A stretch of 64,000 nucleotides of DNA from Datisca glomerata (GCA_003255025.1 QANY01002227.1:124001-188000), one strand, 5' to 3'; counted from the first letter of the stretch, positions 1 to 11,356 are shown. The notes: generated by a model not told the origin, from the sequence alone. Program-made: numbers and translations.

Positions 1-1508
1 GATTTGGTTTGCTTTAACAATGCCATGCTAGCCAAACAGGGGTGAAGGATACTTTCTAATCCCTCTAGTTTAGTTGCTCGTTTTCTCAAGGCAAAGAATT
101 TTTAAGGACAGTGACTGTTGAATGTTGGGTTGGGGCCGAGACCTTCATGGGGTTGGAGAAGCTTATTAGAAGATAGGAAAATCCTAGTACATGGTGCTAG
201 ATGGAGGGTTGGAAATGGGAGAGACATCCACATACGGACAGATCTGTGGATTCCGCGCCCCATCAGTTTTAGAATTCTCACCCCTCTTAATAATCAAGTG
301 CATATGGTTAATGAACTTATGACTAACACGGAATGGAATATGGAGATGCTGGCTGCAGTCTTTTTGAAAGAGGATGTGGAGATGATTAGTAGGATTCCTA
401 TTAGTGGGTTTGGTTGTGGTGACGAATTGGTGTAGCACTACTCTAAGGATGGCCAGTACACGGTAAAGTCGGGATACAAGGTTGGTATGAACCTTCTCCG
501 AAACGGTGATTTAGGAAGATCAGCTTCAGGTGAACCTATTGCTAAGGTTGAGAATAATGCGGTATAGAAGGGTATTTGGAAGCTTAAAGCCCCAAAGATT
601 AGGGAATTTATTTGGAGGTGTGCGAGAGATTTTCTTGCTGTCAAAACTAATCTCACTAAACGAGGATGGATACAGACCCTTCTTGCCCTCTTTGCGGTAT
701 GGAAGAGGAATCCGGAGTGCACTTATTTTTTCGATGCCATTTTGCTAGAGCTTTTTGGATTGGCAGCCCGTTCTCACTTGATTTCTTGATGGTTAAAAGT
801 AGTAGCTTCCTTGAAGTATGGTCTGATTTCTGGATGCCCCTTCACCGAACGGAGGATTGTGCTTCAAAAACGGTATACCGACACCTATTGAGGCTATTCA
901 GATCAATGGGTTGCAAGTAGAGGAGTATAACCAATGTCAAACCAGTCGAGGGAGATGGAATGATAGATAGGTTAAGCTGGTCCAGGATGCCGAGCCATCA
1001 TACTGCGAAATAGGGCTTCCAGTTTCGAGTTGGAGGCTTGTTACTGATGCAGCTTGGAAGGATGGAGTTGGAGTGGGTTGGGGCACTTTTTCATCCTGAC
1101 AATTGTGTGTTCAACATTGGTTTTAAAAGAATTCATCATGTAGAGAATGTATTGATGGCCGAAGCCTGACAGTTAGATGGGGGCTGAAAGTGTGTGGAAT
1201 ACGATCATGGGATGCACTTTATATTCGATCAGACTCGTTGGAGCTTGTCACAAATCTCCAAAAAGGTAACGTTGCGAATGCAGGGATAGAGAATTTTAAA
1301 AGGCATTAAGATAAATTGTTCTTCCATTAATTGTATTTCCTATCGTTTTTTACCCAGATCTTATAATGGGTTTGCACATCACCTTGCCCATTTGGGTTTT
1401 CTAGGATATGATCAGGTTTGTATTGATACCTCCCTAGATGGGTGTCATGGGTGTCAAAGTTCTTGTAATCTTTCCTGATTAATATATCTATCTCCTTTGA
1501 CAAAAAAT
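1..1508 (+). mobile_element. LINE A, 3' half: degraded L1-type ORF2 C-terminus and 3' end
   Basis: Translation from base 1 in frame 1 gives the plant LINE region after the polymerase core (AMLAKQG, then WRVGNGRDIHIRTDLWIP near 205-255). It continues through in-frame stops near 433 and 565 to WKLKAPKIREFIW. A frameshift near 665 leads to the zf-RVT cysteine/histidine cluster (CPLCG...HLFFRC, 684-745). An RNase H-like stretch beginning VTDAAWKDGVGVGWG follows near 1040, and the RNase H tail runs to about 1475. The element ends with ATATATCTATCTCC, TTTGAC and a short A run near 1508, which resembles LINE 3' tails. The 5' part lies outside the window. It cannot be functional. Family assignment is firm; the exact 3' end is less so. 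Confidence 0.88.
666..920 (+). pseudogene. LINE A zf-RVT (zinc-binding, reverse-transcriptase-associated) domain
   Basis: This frame encodes CPLCGMEEESGVHLFFRC followed by HFARAFWIG, the conserved C-x2-C...H-x4-C cluster that follows the reverse transcriptase in plant LINE ORF2 proteins. The upstream conserved block (WKLKAPKIREFIWRC) is in another frame, so a frameshift lies near 665. It is a remnant of LINE A, not a separate gene. Confidence 0.8.
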
Positions 1509-2959
1509 CCGGGCTTTGCTCCGCAGGGTAGTCATCTCTAACAAAAACTGACTCTTCTTTCTCCGTAAGAGAAAGAGAGTTACAAAGATTGAAAAATCAT
1601 CCATTACACTCAGTGAAGGACACCGTAAAAGTGATATAAGGGTGCGGAGAAACCAGTCTGGACATCAAATTGAATTAGTTAAGAGGAGAGATCACACAAA
1701 AGGATCGGGAAAAAGAGATGTAAAGAAAACAACCATCAGGATTTGTTTATTTATTTACATTTTTTATTCATTCGTCCTCCATCTTCCCCTGCTCTTCTTC
1801 CATATACTTCATTTCACATACTTTTTTATATTTATAATTTTTTTATTGATTCGTCCCCCGTCTTTCTCTCCTCTATCTTTCTCCCTTCATCTTCATTTCA
1901 TTTTTTTTATATTTAATTTATTCCATCTTTATATGTAATTTGATTACACAGACTCTTTTTATATTTAATAACTACACAGATCTCCTCTCTGTTGACACTC
2001 CTATTGAAAACTCGAAAATACCCCTCTCAAAACAACACATCCACAAACCCACCCACACCCACGACCAACCCCACCCACGACCAACCCCACCTACAACTCA
2101 CGAAACTCCCCATCCCCACACCCTAAAGCTCGCGACTTACTGTCGGTGGAGAGAAGTCCGCAAGCTCCACCACCGCCCGTCGATGGGTCCTTCTTCTTCG
2201 CAGCCCCCACGGGCCACGAGCTCTCCGTCGACGCTCTTCTTCTTCGACGGCCAGACTGAGTTGAGCTATGACTTCAAGGAGGAAACTGCTTGATACAGAT
2301 CATTTTCTATTTTTACTGTCACTTAATCGGGGTTTTCGGGTTGTGTTAAAGGGATAGATTAGTTGACTGATTGAACATTTAATTAAATTTACGGGTCTAC
2401 TTCTTCCCCTGCATTCTGAAATTTTATAGAAAGTTGTTTTTGTAATTTTACAGAAAATTGTTTGAATCGTGTAAATTGTTTAGGGTAATTTTAGGGTTTC
2501 TGTAATTTTAAAGAAAATTGTTATTCTTTTTGTTTCAATCGTATAAATAGTGTAAATCCGTAGGTTATGTAAATTGTTTAGGGTTCCTGTTTCTTTCCTT
2601 TCTGTCAAAGAGATGACCTCTGAAGGAGAAATTGGCTTGGACACATCGTCCTGGAATTAACTTCTGAAAGAAAATTGTTATTCTTTTTATTTGATTTAAA
2701 TTCTCTACTCAGCAGTTTTAGTTGTTGAGTTTTTCCGAAATTGGATTAAAAAAAATTTGATATGTGATTTTCATTACCTACGGATTAGAAACATATATTT
2801 TACCGCAGCCCGCTTAGTCGTTTTAAAAATACCCTCAATGAGTCTCTATATAACAATTAAGACCATCAAATGAAGCTGTAATAATCACAAGCCCAAGGGT
2901 AATATAGTAACATACATATTAATAAAAAAATAGATTAATCTTTTTTAACATTCTAAAGA
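1509..2959. other. AT-rich spacer with a short GC-rich, possibly exonic island
   Basis: No recognisable gene is seen. Bases 2040-2100 hold a short tandem repeat built on CCCACGACCAACCC. Bases 2120-2292 are GC-rich with an open frame ending DGQTELSYDFKEETA, followed by an AT-rich region (2300-2760) with repeated phrases such as GTAAATTGTTTAGGGT. The composition looks like a 5' UTR and first exon followed by an intron. I do not recognise the peptide and no further exon could be joined to it. Confidence 0.3.
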
Positions 2960-3299
2960 AGTAATTGATTGAGCATGGCGGGACGCCCAGGGCGAAGGAT
3001 TGACTCTTTGGCTGCCAATGAGCCAACCATTAACTCTTTCTTTGCTATAAAAAAATAAAAAAAGAACTCTATGTCACTTAAGTCATATATGACTCTTTGG
3101 CAGCCAGGGAGGTCGCTCAACTTCCATAGCTGATTTCCCAAGTCTTTTATTGCCGATATTAATTCATCTATTACCCAGATTCTTTTACTTTAGTCCATTA
3201 TGAGAATCGTGAATTGATTTCAGGATTTATTTGATTCATTTCTCACCATAATGTTGTAGCTTTTGCACCATATGAGTGCATCAGGATCCTCTGATTCAG

Positions 3300-3750
3300 A
3301 AGATCAAGCTGGTCAATTCCCAGAACTAGGAGTGGAGTTAGGCAGAACAAATATTGGGTGAAGATAATAATAACCATTCTTTCGGTTCAACTTCAGTCTC
3401 AACTCCCTCTAATCTTTCACTTTCTCTCACTTTCTATTTTATTAGCCTTTGCATCTTTGTTCCTCCGTAAATTCATATTCATAAACCCCAGGTTCCTTAA
3501 AATCTCCCAACTACTTGAAAAATTGTCTGCTTTCTTTGAGATCACAACTTTTTTCATTGCAATTTCAATTCCATACTCACTTTATTTCAAATTTGTTTCC
3601 CTCTCTTATTATCTCATTTGCCTGCTCGTCATCTTCCTTTGCAATTTTTTATAGGGAAATTGTGTGAAAGGACTCTTGTAAAAGAACACACCAATCATGC
3701 TCCTGAATTGTTTTTCAATGAAATATGGCTTTCCTGTGAATATGGTAAGT
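3300..3750 (+). other. Exon-like conserved block shared by R1 and R2, unknown product
   Basis: R1 shows SASGSSDSEDQ near 3270-3305 and a hydrophobic frame at 3358-3654. An AG acceptor near 3655 is followed by an open stretch KLCERTLVKEHTNHAPELFF... that ends at a strong donor, ATG|GTAAGT, near 3745. R2 holds the same order with related peptides (HMSTSGSSDPENQ and SQLLEKVPVFFRITAFF). Similar coding potential in both copies suggests an old gene piece carried by the repeat. I do not recognise the protein family, and both copies have stops. Confidence 0.35.
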
Positions 3751-5361
3751 TACTCTGTGCTTGACTTATTGTCTAGTAGAAATTTTCATTCCGACATTAA
3801 TATTATGTTCAATAAAAAAAATCTAAATGAAAATGAGTAAAGTAATTCTTTATCCTATAAAAATAGTTAAATTTCGTTTAAAGAAATGAGGGTCCTAATT
3901 TTTTCTCTCTCAAAGTTCTTTTTGTTTAATTTTTTTCTTTCTTTTTATAGACAATGCCAATCAGCTAAGCTAATTGATTTTAGACGTTGACTTTTGGCTC
4001 TCTTGAATTGAGTAAAATCCTCTGTTTGGCTTTTGTATTAAGCAAGAAGGAAAAGAAAAAGTAATTCTACATGTATTAAAAGCGCCCTGTGAAACAATGG
4101 GTGATGAGGCCATTTTGTGCGGTGAATTTGTATTTGTGCAGTAAATTTGAAGAACATTTGTGGTCCGCTGTTGTGACCCAAGCCACAATGCATATTTGTG
4201 ATAAAAGTCGATGTTTATAGGTTATTTGGAACCGTTTGGGCATTGGTCACATTATTCTTTTAGTGATATCCTCCAGTAAATGTATTTTCGTCATTTGTTA
4301 TAAAAAATACATTGAAATATCTATAATTTCGAAACTACTCACTTACGTGCCATGACCAAATAAATTAAAGTTCCACAAATACTGAGGCTTTACTTGATAT
4401 TCAATCTAATAAATCTGCAAAAATGAGATAAAATAACTCTTCATAGAATCAAATATAACTATTCTTACTATGCAGAATGTAACTATTCTTACTTGATATT
4501 CAATCTAATAAATCATCCCACTAACTTCTCATTGACAAGTGTTGAAGTCGGGATAAGACTGACCCATATTACCATCATGAAAATGAGTTCACGGTGGTGA
4601 ATCCAAGAAAAATCCAACTCAAATGATATATCCCCGCGAGATAAGGGATTTCTGTAATATATCTTATTAGAGTCAAGTGAATTGAAAAAAATATATTAAA
4701 GAATATGTAAAAGAAAAACTAGACATAGAAAATTTGAGAAAAAATTGAATTAAAAACACAAATGAATTTTTTAAAAATCTCTAAAATTGAGGCATATCAA
4801 CAAATTCCACCCTTAAATAAAATAAATTGATAATGGATAAGATAAATACATTTTAGACAACTAATAATTTTACATATCACACCAACTAGAAAATGGTCAT
4901 TTATTTACTATTATATTTTTAGACTATTTTCTAACTTAGTACCATGAAAATTGTCTATATGCTATGATTTCTGTTATTTCATTTCAGGCTCATTGCAACT
5001 CTACCTATTTCTGTCCGGCTCTTCAAAAGTAGTTATTTGTTTCCTAGTTCTCTAGTTATTACTTTGTCAAAATACTCTCAGTCACTTGATTCTCGGAGTT
5101 TAATTAGCTAGACACACGTTGGTGTCTATAGATGCATAAAATCTACAATCAAAGAACCATTATGTGATTTGCTCCAAGAATTAAAAATAAGAACACATCA
5201 AATTTGACATGAGTGTGAAATGAAATAACAGATGTTCCTTATTCTTTCCAATATATTTAATGTCATCACTTCCATGATTATACAGTAGGAGTTTCTTTAT
5301 GGGGACGAGAGATCCATAGTTGTCATTTCATCATGGTAGGGAGCTTTTCTATTAAAGCCCT

Positions 5362-5700
5362 CATGTTAATTGCCGTTGAAACGAGTCCTTATTTCAGCAA
5401 CGCAGTTCAAGGATGATGTCGATTCAGTAGACTCAGAATTAGGTTCGTTGGTTCAAGTTATGAATCGTCTAATGTCACATCCTTCGTGCGGACACATGCA
5501 AGCAAGAGACGACACGCGATTCTGATGCTGTCACGTGAGAATGTCTTTATTTCATACCTATATATCTTGGTTTGATCCATGGTGCATCATGTTAATGCCC
5601 ATTAGGATGAGTCATTACTTCGGCCGCACGGTTCAGAGATAAGGTCGACTCTATAGGCTCAGAAAACAAAATAGACCTTGATGACCTGAACATGACTTCT
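5362..5700. repeat. Two imperfect tandem units, about 226 bp, inside R1
   Basis: CATGTTAAT followed by an ACGAGTC/ATGAGTC phrase starts at 5362 and again at 5588. Both are followed by the related GATGATGTCGATTC / GATAAGGTCGACTC and GACTCAGAAT / GGCTCAGAA phrases. The inverted partner in R2 carries the same tandem structure with a 224-bp period, so the duplication predates the R1/R2 split. Confidence 0.6.
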
Positions 5701-5989
5701 GCGAACACCTTTGCTTAAAGTGAATTTCGGAGTTCAATTGGCACCAAAAAATGGATCAAGCAATCATAATACCATACAAATTGATAGAAAATCACTACTA
5801 ATAGATAACCGTATCAATACTAACATATTCTTTGATGAAATTAGAAAATAATTAGGTAGTTTGGAATTTGAATTATAAATGGAATAGAAAAGACAACTTA
5901 GAAACACTTGATTGTGATAAAAAAATTAAGCTGATTAAAACGTAGACAAATTTATGAGGATCTGATTTCACAACCTTCAACTTCATTCG

Positions 5990-6740
5990 ACAAAATTATA
6001 ACCAATAATTTGGAGGTTCTCCTATTGTAAGGAACCTCCTGACAATGTCTTCGGTTCCACTGTTAAATGAAACTCATTTATCAGATTTTATTTTCTTTGT
6101 TGGAGACTAAAAATAAAGGTAGAGCAGTCGATAAATTCAAGAATATTATGGGTGCTTCGGGATATAAAAGTTGAGCCCACAAGTTGTAGTGGGGGTTTAG
6201 CAATATTTTGGAAGAATGATAAGTAACGATTAAATATGGAATTTTTTTTATAGAAGTTCGAAATCATGATGCGATTATAGGGACAGAATGGATACTATTT
6301 GTTGTTTATATCAATATCAACCCTCAAATTCAGTCTAAACAATTAAATATTTTGTGGAGAGTGTTGCCATCCAAGGGTCCTTATGCTGTGATGGGTGATT
6401 TTAATGACTTAATTCTTCCGTCGGAGAAATGGGGTGGCAACCGACAAACCATGACCAGTTGCGTGTTACTCCCAAGTTTCGCTCATTCATCGGGTCTGGT
6501 TGACATCGGCTTCATTGGGCCTTTCGTTACTTGGATCAATAAGAGAGACCAAGGGAGTCTCATAAAAGAGAGACTTCATAGATGTTTCGCGCGCCATCAA
6601 TGATTGGAGTCATACCCAAACACCAGCCTCAATCATGTTTCTTTGCCAGGATCAGACCATGCAGCTAGTCAATTGGACGTTGGATGGTTGTAAAAGGAAG
6701 TTCCCTCCAATTTTCGTTTTGACAGTATGTGGATGGTGTT
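5990..6740 (+). pseudogene. LINE B endonuclease fragment (ORF2 N-terminal)
   Basis: The frame at 6352-6603 contains GDFNDLILPSEKWGG and GLVDIGFIGPFVTWIN, characteristic of the apurinic-type endonuclease at the start of plant LINE ORF2. Upstream, LLETKNKGRA is visible near 6095, and downstream PGSDHAA and FRFDSMW are readable to about 6735 in another frame. Stops and frameshifts are present. The polymerase core expected next is missing. Confidence 0.85.
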
Positions 6741-7020
6741 TATACATGAATTTCTACCCCTGACATACCCGCTAGGTCCACCCACCTCGGTCGGACCCCT
6801 GTGATTATTTATCCGTAACCGTCAAGTCAAGTGGTAAGATTTGGACGGACTCTTACCACCTTAGGAATGAATTGAATGAATATGGCTTGGTAGCATTATG
6901 ATGAGATTCGTTGTGTCAGTTGGGCGCTATGACCTTTTCAGTAGCTTTTAGATGTGATGTCCTCTCATTAAAGATGAATCTAAGGACACGTGACAACGAC
7001 TTCTCTGAATTACACGGTGT
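6741..7020. other. Unassigned insertion between LINE B parts
   Basis: This interval replaces the polymerase core of LINE B. It includes a CCACCTCGGTCGGACC phrase that looks like an LTR relic, but no termini were found. Confidence 0.25.
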
Positions 7021-7800
7021 ATTATTTTAAGCTGCCAATTACGTTATGTAAGAAAATTTGTAGCATGATAGCTGACTTCTGGTGGAACTCATCTTCCTTT
7101 AAAGCAATACCTACAGAAAAGCACTATAAACATATATGAATAGAAATCGAAGATGGAGTAATGCAATGCAGATCAAAGAGAGCGAGAGAGCGTGCACCAA
7201 GCAAAAGCTTTTCGTCCATAAATATTTCTTTTGAGACGATTAAGAATGGAGCAAAAATTTTGAGGCCGCAGATTAAAAGAGTATTGAGAATGAATCAGAG
7301 TAATTATGGAGTAATGCAATGCTTGGTGCACGCTCTCCTGCTCTCTTTAATCTGCATTGCATTACTCCATCTTCGATTTCTATTCGTATATGTTTAAAAT
7401 GCTTCTGTAGGGTATCTAGTTAATTATACTAAGCTTAAACAGTGGGTTCATGGGATAAGTTGATTCGACCAAAGAAAGAAGGTGGTATTGGATTTCCAGG
7501 CCTTAGATGGTTTAGTCTAGCCCTTCTAGCTAAATAGGCTTGGAGAATGGTTAAAAACTCATGCCTCTTCTTTACTTGGTCCTCAAAAGAAAATATTTTA
7601 GAGAGTCTCAATTTATGCATGCGAGTACTGGAGTAGACCTTCGTAGCCTTAATGAAGTTTATTATAGGAAGAAAGGTCCTTGAAGGTGGCATGGGTTGGT
7701 TGGTGGATAATGGCGGAAATATTGATATTTGGAAGGATCCATGGATCCTTAAAACCCACAAAAAAACACAAAGTATTGAAGCACATGAGTGAAAAGCGCA
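7021..7800 (+). pseudogene. LINE B reverse transcriptase C-terminal fragment, split by a MITE
   Basis: Bases 7025-7115 translate to FKLPITLCKKICSMIADFWWN, a conserved post-polymerase LINE block. After the hairpin element, 7440-7790 gives SWDKLIRPKKEGGIGF, ALLAK, AWRMVKNS and GNIDIWKDPWI, which is the next conserved LINE region. The two halves belong together and the foldback MITE at about 7106-7417 separates them. It ends before zf-RVT. Non-functional. Confidence 0.82.
7106..7417. mobile_element. Foldback MITE with near-perfect long inverted arms
   Basis: Bases 7128-7202 and 7321-7395 are reverse complements over 75 bp with 4 mismatches by my count. The arms extend outward with gaps through CTACAGAAAAGCA / TGCTTCTGTAGGGTAT to about 7106 and 7417. 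The 118-base loop carries a third partial copy of ATGGAGTAATGCAATGC. It interrupts LINE B. Target duplications were not resolved, so the superfamily is unassigned. Transcripts would form a strong hairpin. Confidence 0.75.
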
Positions 7801-8099
7801 CAATACAGCTTGTTGCTAATTACATTGTCTGCAAAATTACATTTTCTAGCCAGCATATTAGCTTGGAAAAATTATATTTTATGTCCTGCTACTAATAAAA
7901 CGTTATAATTTAAATCTAAAACTCACAATTATAATTCTAGAATGTTACTCTGTTTGATGGACGCTAGTTTATATACAAAATGATGTCGTTTTTGCCATCA
8001 ACATCGTTTTTATTATTAGGGATATGATATCCTATGAACCAAATGATTCTCTTCTATGTGATGCAATCCTCTCTCTTATTAATAAAGAATGAAAGAATG
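7801..8099. other. AT-rich spacer, nothing recognised
   Basis: No coding similarity or repeat termini seen between the end of LINE B and the start of LINE C. Confidence 0.4.
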
Positions 8100-8637
8100 T
8101 ACTAGACACAAAAAGTTCTCTCCTTCGTTCATGAGGAGTAGTTTCGTAGGGTTTCTTACTGTTTTTCTTCTTGGGCAAGCAGTATGGAATCCTCAATAGC
8201 AGAGAGGAATAATATTGATTCTGTACTCATAGAGCAGGAACTTATGAAGCGACTGGGTGGGTGCAACATTACGGAGGAAGAAGCTTGTGATGTGGTTATT
8301 CCTAATGAGATCACATGAAAATATTGAGGCTTGTCGACTATGTATTTTGGGTCGATAATTACCAATCAGAAGTACAACCTATTAGGACTCAAGTGGGTTT
8401 TGTCCAAAACATGGAATATTGGTGAGGAGGGCCGGTTCGATGTGGTTGGAAAAGTTCTTTCCAGATTTTCTTTGCAAACGATTATGCACTGTGTTTTGTT
8501 ACAGAAAATGGGCCATGGTTGTTTGAAGAGAGTTTGTTTGTTGTGAAAAATGGATTCCAGATCTGTCTCTAAAGGGCAATGAATTCAACAAGGAGAACTT
8601 GTGGCTTCAGATACATGATCTGCCCCTTGAATGTAGG
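8100..8637 (+). pseudogene. LINE C part 1: 5' region and ORF1 N-terminus (DUF4283-like)
   Basis: An ATG at 8184 opens MESSIAERNNIDSVLIEQEL, followed by ENIEACR, NQKYN, LSKTWNIGEEGRFDVVGK, NGPWLFEES and KGNEFNKENLWLQIHDLPLE. This is the order seen in the DUF4283 domain of plant LINE ORF1 and zinc-knuckle proteins. Frameshifts occur near 8320 and 8520. The sequence is cut at 8637 by the copia insertion and resumes at 13608. Confidence 0.85.
8633..8637. repeat. Copia target-site duplication, left copy (GTAGG)
   Basis: GTAGG at 8633-8637 immediately precedes the 5' LTR start TGTTGAAG. The same GTAGG follows the 3' LTR end at 13608-13612. Five-base duplications are normal for copia integrases. 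Confidence 0.95.
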
Positions 8638-8960
8638 TGTTGAAGAAAGAAAAGCTGCAGCCTCAGAAGAAAATCTTCATCATAGGCAAAAGAGGGAAGC
8701 AGAACAGAGACTTTTCCAAACACAGTGGGTGTCTGACCATTTCTGGTAAAAAATGATTTCAGGCTACAAGTAGGCATCCGTTGGAATCATAGGAGAGAAT
8801 AGGCAACCGTTAGAATCATTTGTATATATACATCATCCCTCATTGTAAACATACATAATTTTTCCTTCAATAAAAAGATCAGAACCAGAAAGGTTCATCA
8901 TTTCTGAAGCTCATCATTTTTCCATCCAAGATCAGAACCAACAGGTTCATCATTTCTACA
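8638..8960 (+). repeat. Copia 5' LTR (323 bp)
   Basis: It starts TGTTGAAGAAAG and ends TTCATCATTTCTACA, directly before the primer-binding site. A TATA-like TATATATACATC lies near 8821 and an AATAAAAAGATC polyadenylation-type signal near 8871. It aligns end to end without gaps to 13285-13607. Confidence 0.95.
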
Positions 8961-8972
8961 TGGTATCAGAGC
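8961..8972 (+). promoter_or_regulatory. Copia primer-binding site (initiator Met tRNA)
   Basis: TGGTATCAGAGC follows the 5' LTR with no spacer. It is the standard complement of the 3' end of plant initiator methionine tRNA and would prime minus-strand DNA synthesis. Confidence 0.93.
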
Positions 8973-8995
8973 AGTGATTCTGAGAACCAACACAA

Positions 8996-10130
8996 ATGGC
9001 AGAACCATCAACCTCCGGCCAGCTTCACCACCATGACACCAACCCCAGACTAACCTCCATCCTGCTCACTGGCCACAACTATATACCGTGGGCCAGGGCG
9101 GCTCGGGTGAGCCTGAAAGGAAGAGGCAGACTGGGCTTCGTGGATGGCAGTAAGCCAAGACCGGACCGAAACTCAGAAGAATGGGACATCATGGACAGCC
9201 AGGTAATGACCTGGATAACAAATTCAATAGACCCAAAACTCAGTGAAATTTTTTGTTTTTGTGAAACAGGACAGGAACTCTCGGAAGAAATCCAGAGCAA
9301 CTATTGTGAACAAAACAATTTTGCGCAAGTCTTTGAACTTAAACGGAGATCTCCCAAGCAAAACAGGGGGAAAGATCAGTACCGGAGCTAACCAGGTTTT
9401 TAAAATCTAAGTTCAAAGAACTTGAAACCTTGAGACCGATGACCACTGACCTGAAGGAACTCCAAGAACGGGCTGAGCAAGATATGGTTTACCACTTCTT
9501 GACGGCTCTCGACTCAAGCTACGAAGCATTCCGAGCTAAGATCTTGATGTCGACAGAAAAGCCAACTTTTGCCACCATCTCAGCCATGGTTCAAAGAGAA
9601 GAAACCAGGCGACGAGTCATGAGTACCAGAGATGAAAAGGGGGAAGCACTAGCCATGGCGACCCGCGGCTTCCTCCGAAACCCTAACCCTAAGGAAGGGG
9701 GAAGACACCGCGGACAGCCAGGCGAGCAGGTGAGATGCAGCCACTGCCGAAAGGAAGGGCACACCCATGATCGGTGCTGGAATCTGCACCCTCATCTCTG
9801 GCAGAACCAGAGAAAGTTTCAGAACGAGCGAGGGAGCTGCGCGAAAAGTGACGAGCGAGGAGGCTCTGCAAAACACTCACCCTTTTATACCGAGGGTTTT
9901 ATTGGAGCGGTTCACGGGTCAGGACCCGACCCAGACCGCAGGGCACACAAAACAGATGGACCCGGTTCGGGCAGTGGGTACCGACCCGACCGAATGGAAG
10001 AAATAGACCGATCCGGATCCATTAGAGCAGACCCGTACCCAGACAACAACGCACAGATGGCTACACTGCTCAAACAATTCGGAGAATTTTTACGCGATAC
10101 CCCAGGTTCATCTATTTGCAATACTGTCAA
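8996..10130 (+). pseudogene. Copia gag (nucleocapsid precursor), frameshifted
   Basis: The ATG at 8996 opens MAEPSTSGQLHHHDTNPRL with the gag motif GHNYIPWARAARVSLKGRGR. The frame ends at 9391. Gag sequence resumes at 9430 in a new frame with LETLRPMTTDLKELQERA, and the block expected between them appears shortened, so there is a deletion plus frameshift. A zinc knuckle CSHCRKEGHTHDRC (C-x2-C-x4-H-x4-C) lies near 9740. Downstream is a repetitive acidic and basic stretch (PDPDRR...GSGSGYRPDR). It continues in frame into protease. Confidence 0.9.
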
Positions 10131-10540
10131 TTATTTTTCTAAATCTGCAAATTTTTGTCACAACTTAGAACACTGGATAATAGACTCTGGTGCCTCTGAC
10201 CACATGACTTATAACACAAAAAATCTACACAGTCTCACTAAATTAGAAAAACCACAACACGTGACGGTAGCCAATGGAAATAAAGTTCCAATTTTTGGCA
10301 CAGGGTCAACCACACTCTTTACAAAAACTATTAACAACGTACTTTGTCTCCCCAATTTTAACTCCAATCTCCTATCCGTCAGTAAAATAACCAAAGACCT
10401 AAACTGCAATGTTACCTTTTCACCTGACAAAGTAATTTTTCAGGATCGAGTCACCGGGAGGAAGATTGGTGAAGGGAAATTTAGAAACGGTCTGTACTAC
10501 TTAGAAGATACCGACAAAACATGTCTGGCCACCTCCAGTT
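10131..10540 (+). pseudogene. Copia aspartic protease domain
   Basis: Within the 9430-11349 frame, WIIDSGASDHMT near 10174 carries the catalytic D-S-G triad of copia proteases, followed by VTVANGNKVPIFGTG and NVLCLPNFNSNLLSVSKI. It would cleave the Gag-Pol polyprotein. The domain is open and looks intact by eye, but the polyprotein is broken on both sides. Confidence 0.88.
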
Positions 10541-11349
10541 CAGTACAAAAAGACAAAATATTTCATTGGAGATTCGGTCATCCTTCCGACAAAATCCTAA
10601 ACAAATTACTTGGTTGTAATTCAAACTCTAGCAGTTGCTCAGTCTGTAAACTCTCAAAACAAACCAGGTTACCTTTTCCACTATCTAGTAGTATGACAAA
10701 ACGATGTTTTGAATTAATCCATTCTGATGTTTGGGGGCCTGCCCTAGTTGACTCGTATAATAAATTCAAATATTTTGTTACCTTTATTGATGATTTCTCT
10801 CGCACTACATGGTTATACCTTTTAAAATCAAAAAATGAAGTCTTCAGTCGTTTTCAAGAATTCAACAAGTTAGTCGAAACTCAATTTGAAACAACCATAA
10901 AAATCTTTAGGTCTGACAATGGAACCGAATATACTAACAACACCTTTTTTGAGTTATTTAAACAAAAGGGTATACGACATCAAACCACCTGTATCCACAC
11001 CCCACAACAAAACGGTGTCTCAGAACGCAAAAACCGACACCTTCTTGAAATGACTAGGGCTCTCCTCCTCCAAAATAACGTACCCAAACGGTACTGGTCA
11101 GATGAAATACTTACAGCAACATACCTTATCAATCGATTACCCAGTGTAAAATTGCATCTGAAAAGCCCTCTAGAAATTCTCAAGGGTAGGAAAATTAATC
11201 TTGATCACATACGAGTATTCGGATGTACATGCTACGTACACATTCCAAAAATTGATAAATTGGACAAAACCGCAGTCAAAACCCTATTTTTGGGGTATTC
11301 AGCTGAAAAAAAGGGTATAAATGCAACTCAGCTGAAAAAAAGGGTATAA
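10541..11349 (+). pseudogene. Copia integrase with intact HHCC and DDE motifs
   Basis: The pre-integrase zinc site is HWRFGHPS followed by CSVCKLSKQ. The catalytic triad is visible as HSDVWGP, RSDNGTEY and QNGVSERKNRHLLE. The C-terminal VFGCTCYVHIPK and TLFLGYS blocks are present. The frame stops at 11347-11349 because a 29-bp direct duplication shifts the frame. Without it the frame would continue into the linker before RT. It would insert the cDNA, giving the 5-bp target duplications seen. Confidence 0.92.
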
Positions 11350-11356
11350 ATGCTAC
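11299..11356. repeat. 29-bp tandem duplication breaking the copia pol frame
   Basis: TCAGCTGAAAAAAAGGG starts at 11299 and again at 11328, a period of 29, which is not a multiple of three. The duplication converts the GYSAEKKGYK continuation into a short tail ending at a TAA. It is a copy-specific lesion. Confidence 0.9.

Larger units (their letters stand above)
3140..5700 (+). repeat. R1: left arm of a diverged inverted segmental pair
   Basis: Several blocks here match the reverse complement of 54230-56480 in the same order. The first is a block around 3300-3340 reading GTGCATCAGGATCCTCTGA. Next are a hydrophobic frame around 3480-3654 (RFLKISQLLEKLSAFFEI against the related frame at 55922-56119) and an exon-like stretch ending in a GTAAGT donor near 3745. 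Then come a GACAATGCCAATCA block near 3953, a block at 4290-4520, and the 5270-5700 tandem-repeat region. R1 holds about 300 bp (3975-4280) absent from R2, and R2 holds a MITE absent from R1. It may be a copy of an LTR-type repeat or a duplicated genomic segment. Confidence 0.65.

Noticed and set aside
1642..1938. Plus-strand frame rich in F, I, L and H
   Set aside because: It is translation of T-rich low-complexity DNA with no domain signal.
7128..7395. Possible microRNA precursor
   Set aside because: The arms are too long and too perfect, no known miRNA sequence was recognised, and it interrupts a LINE as a MITE would.
7435..7803. A 122-codon minus-strand open frame
   Set aside because: The plus strand here encodes conserved LINE reverse-transcriptase sequence; the minus frame is a shadow.
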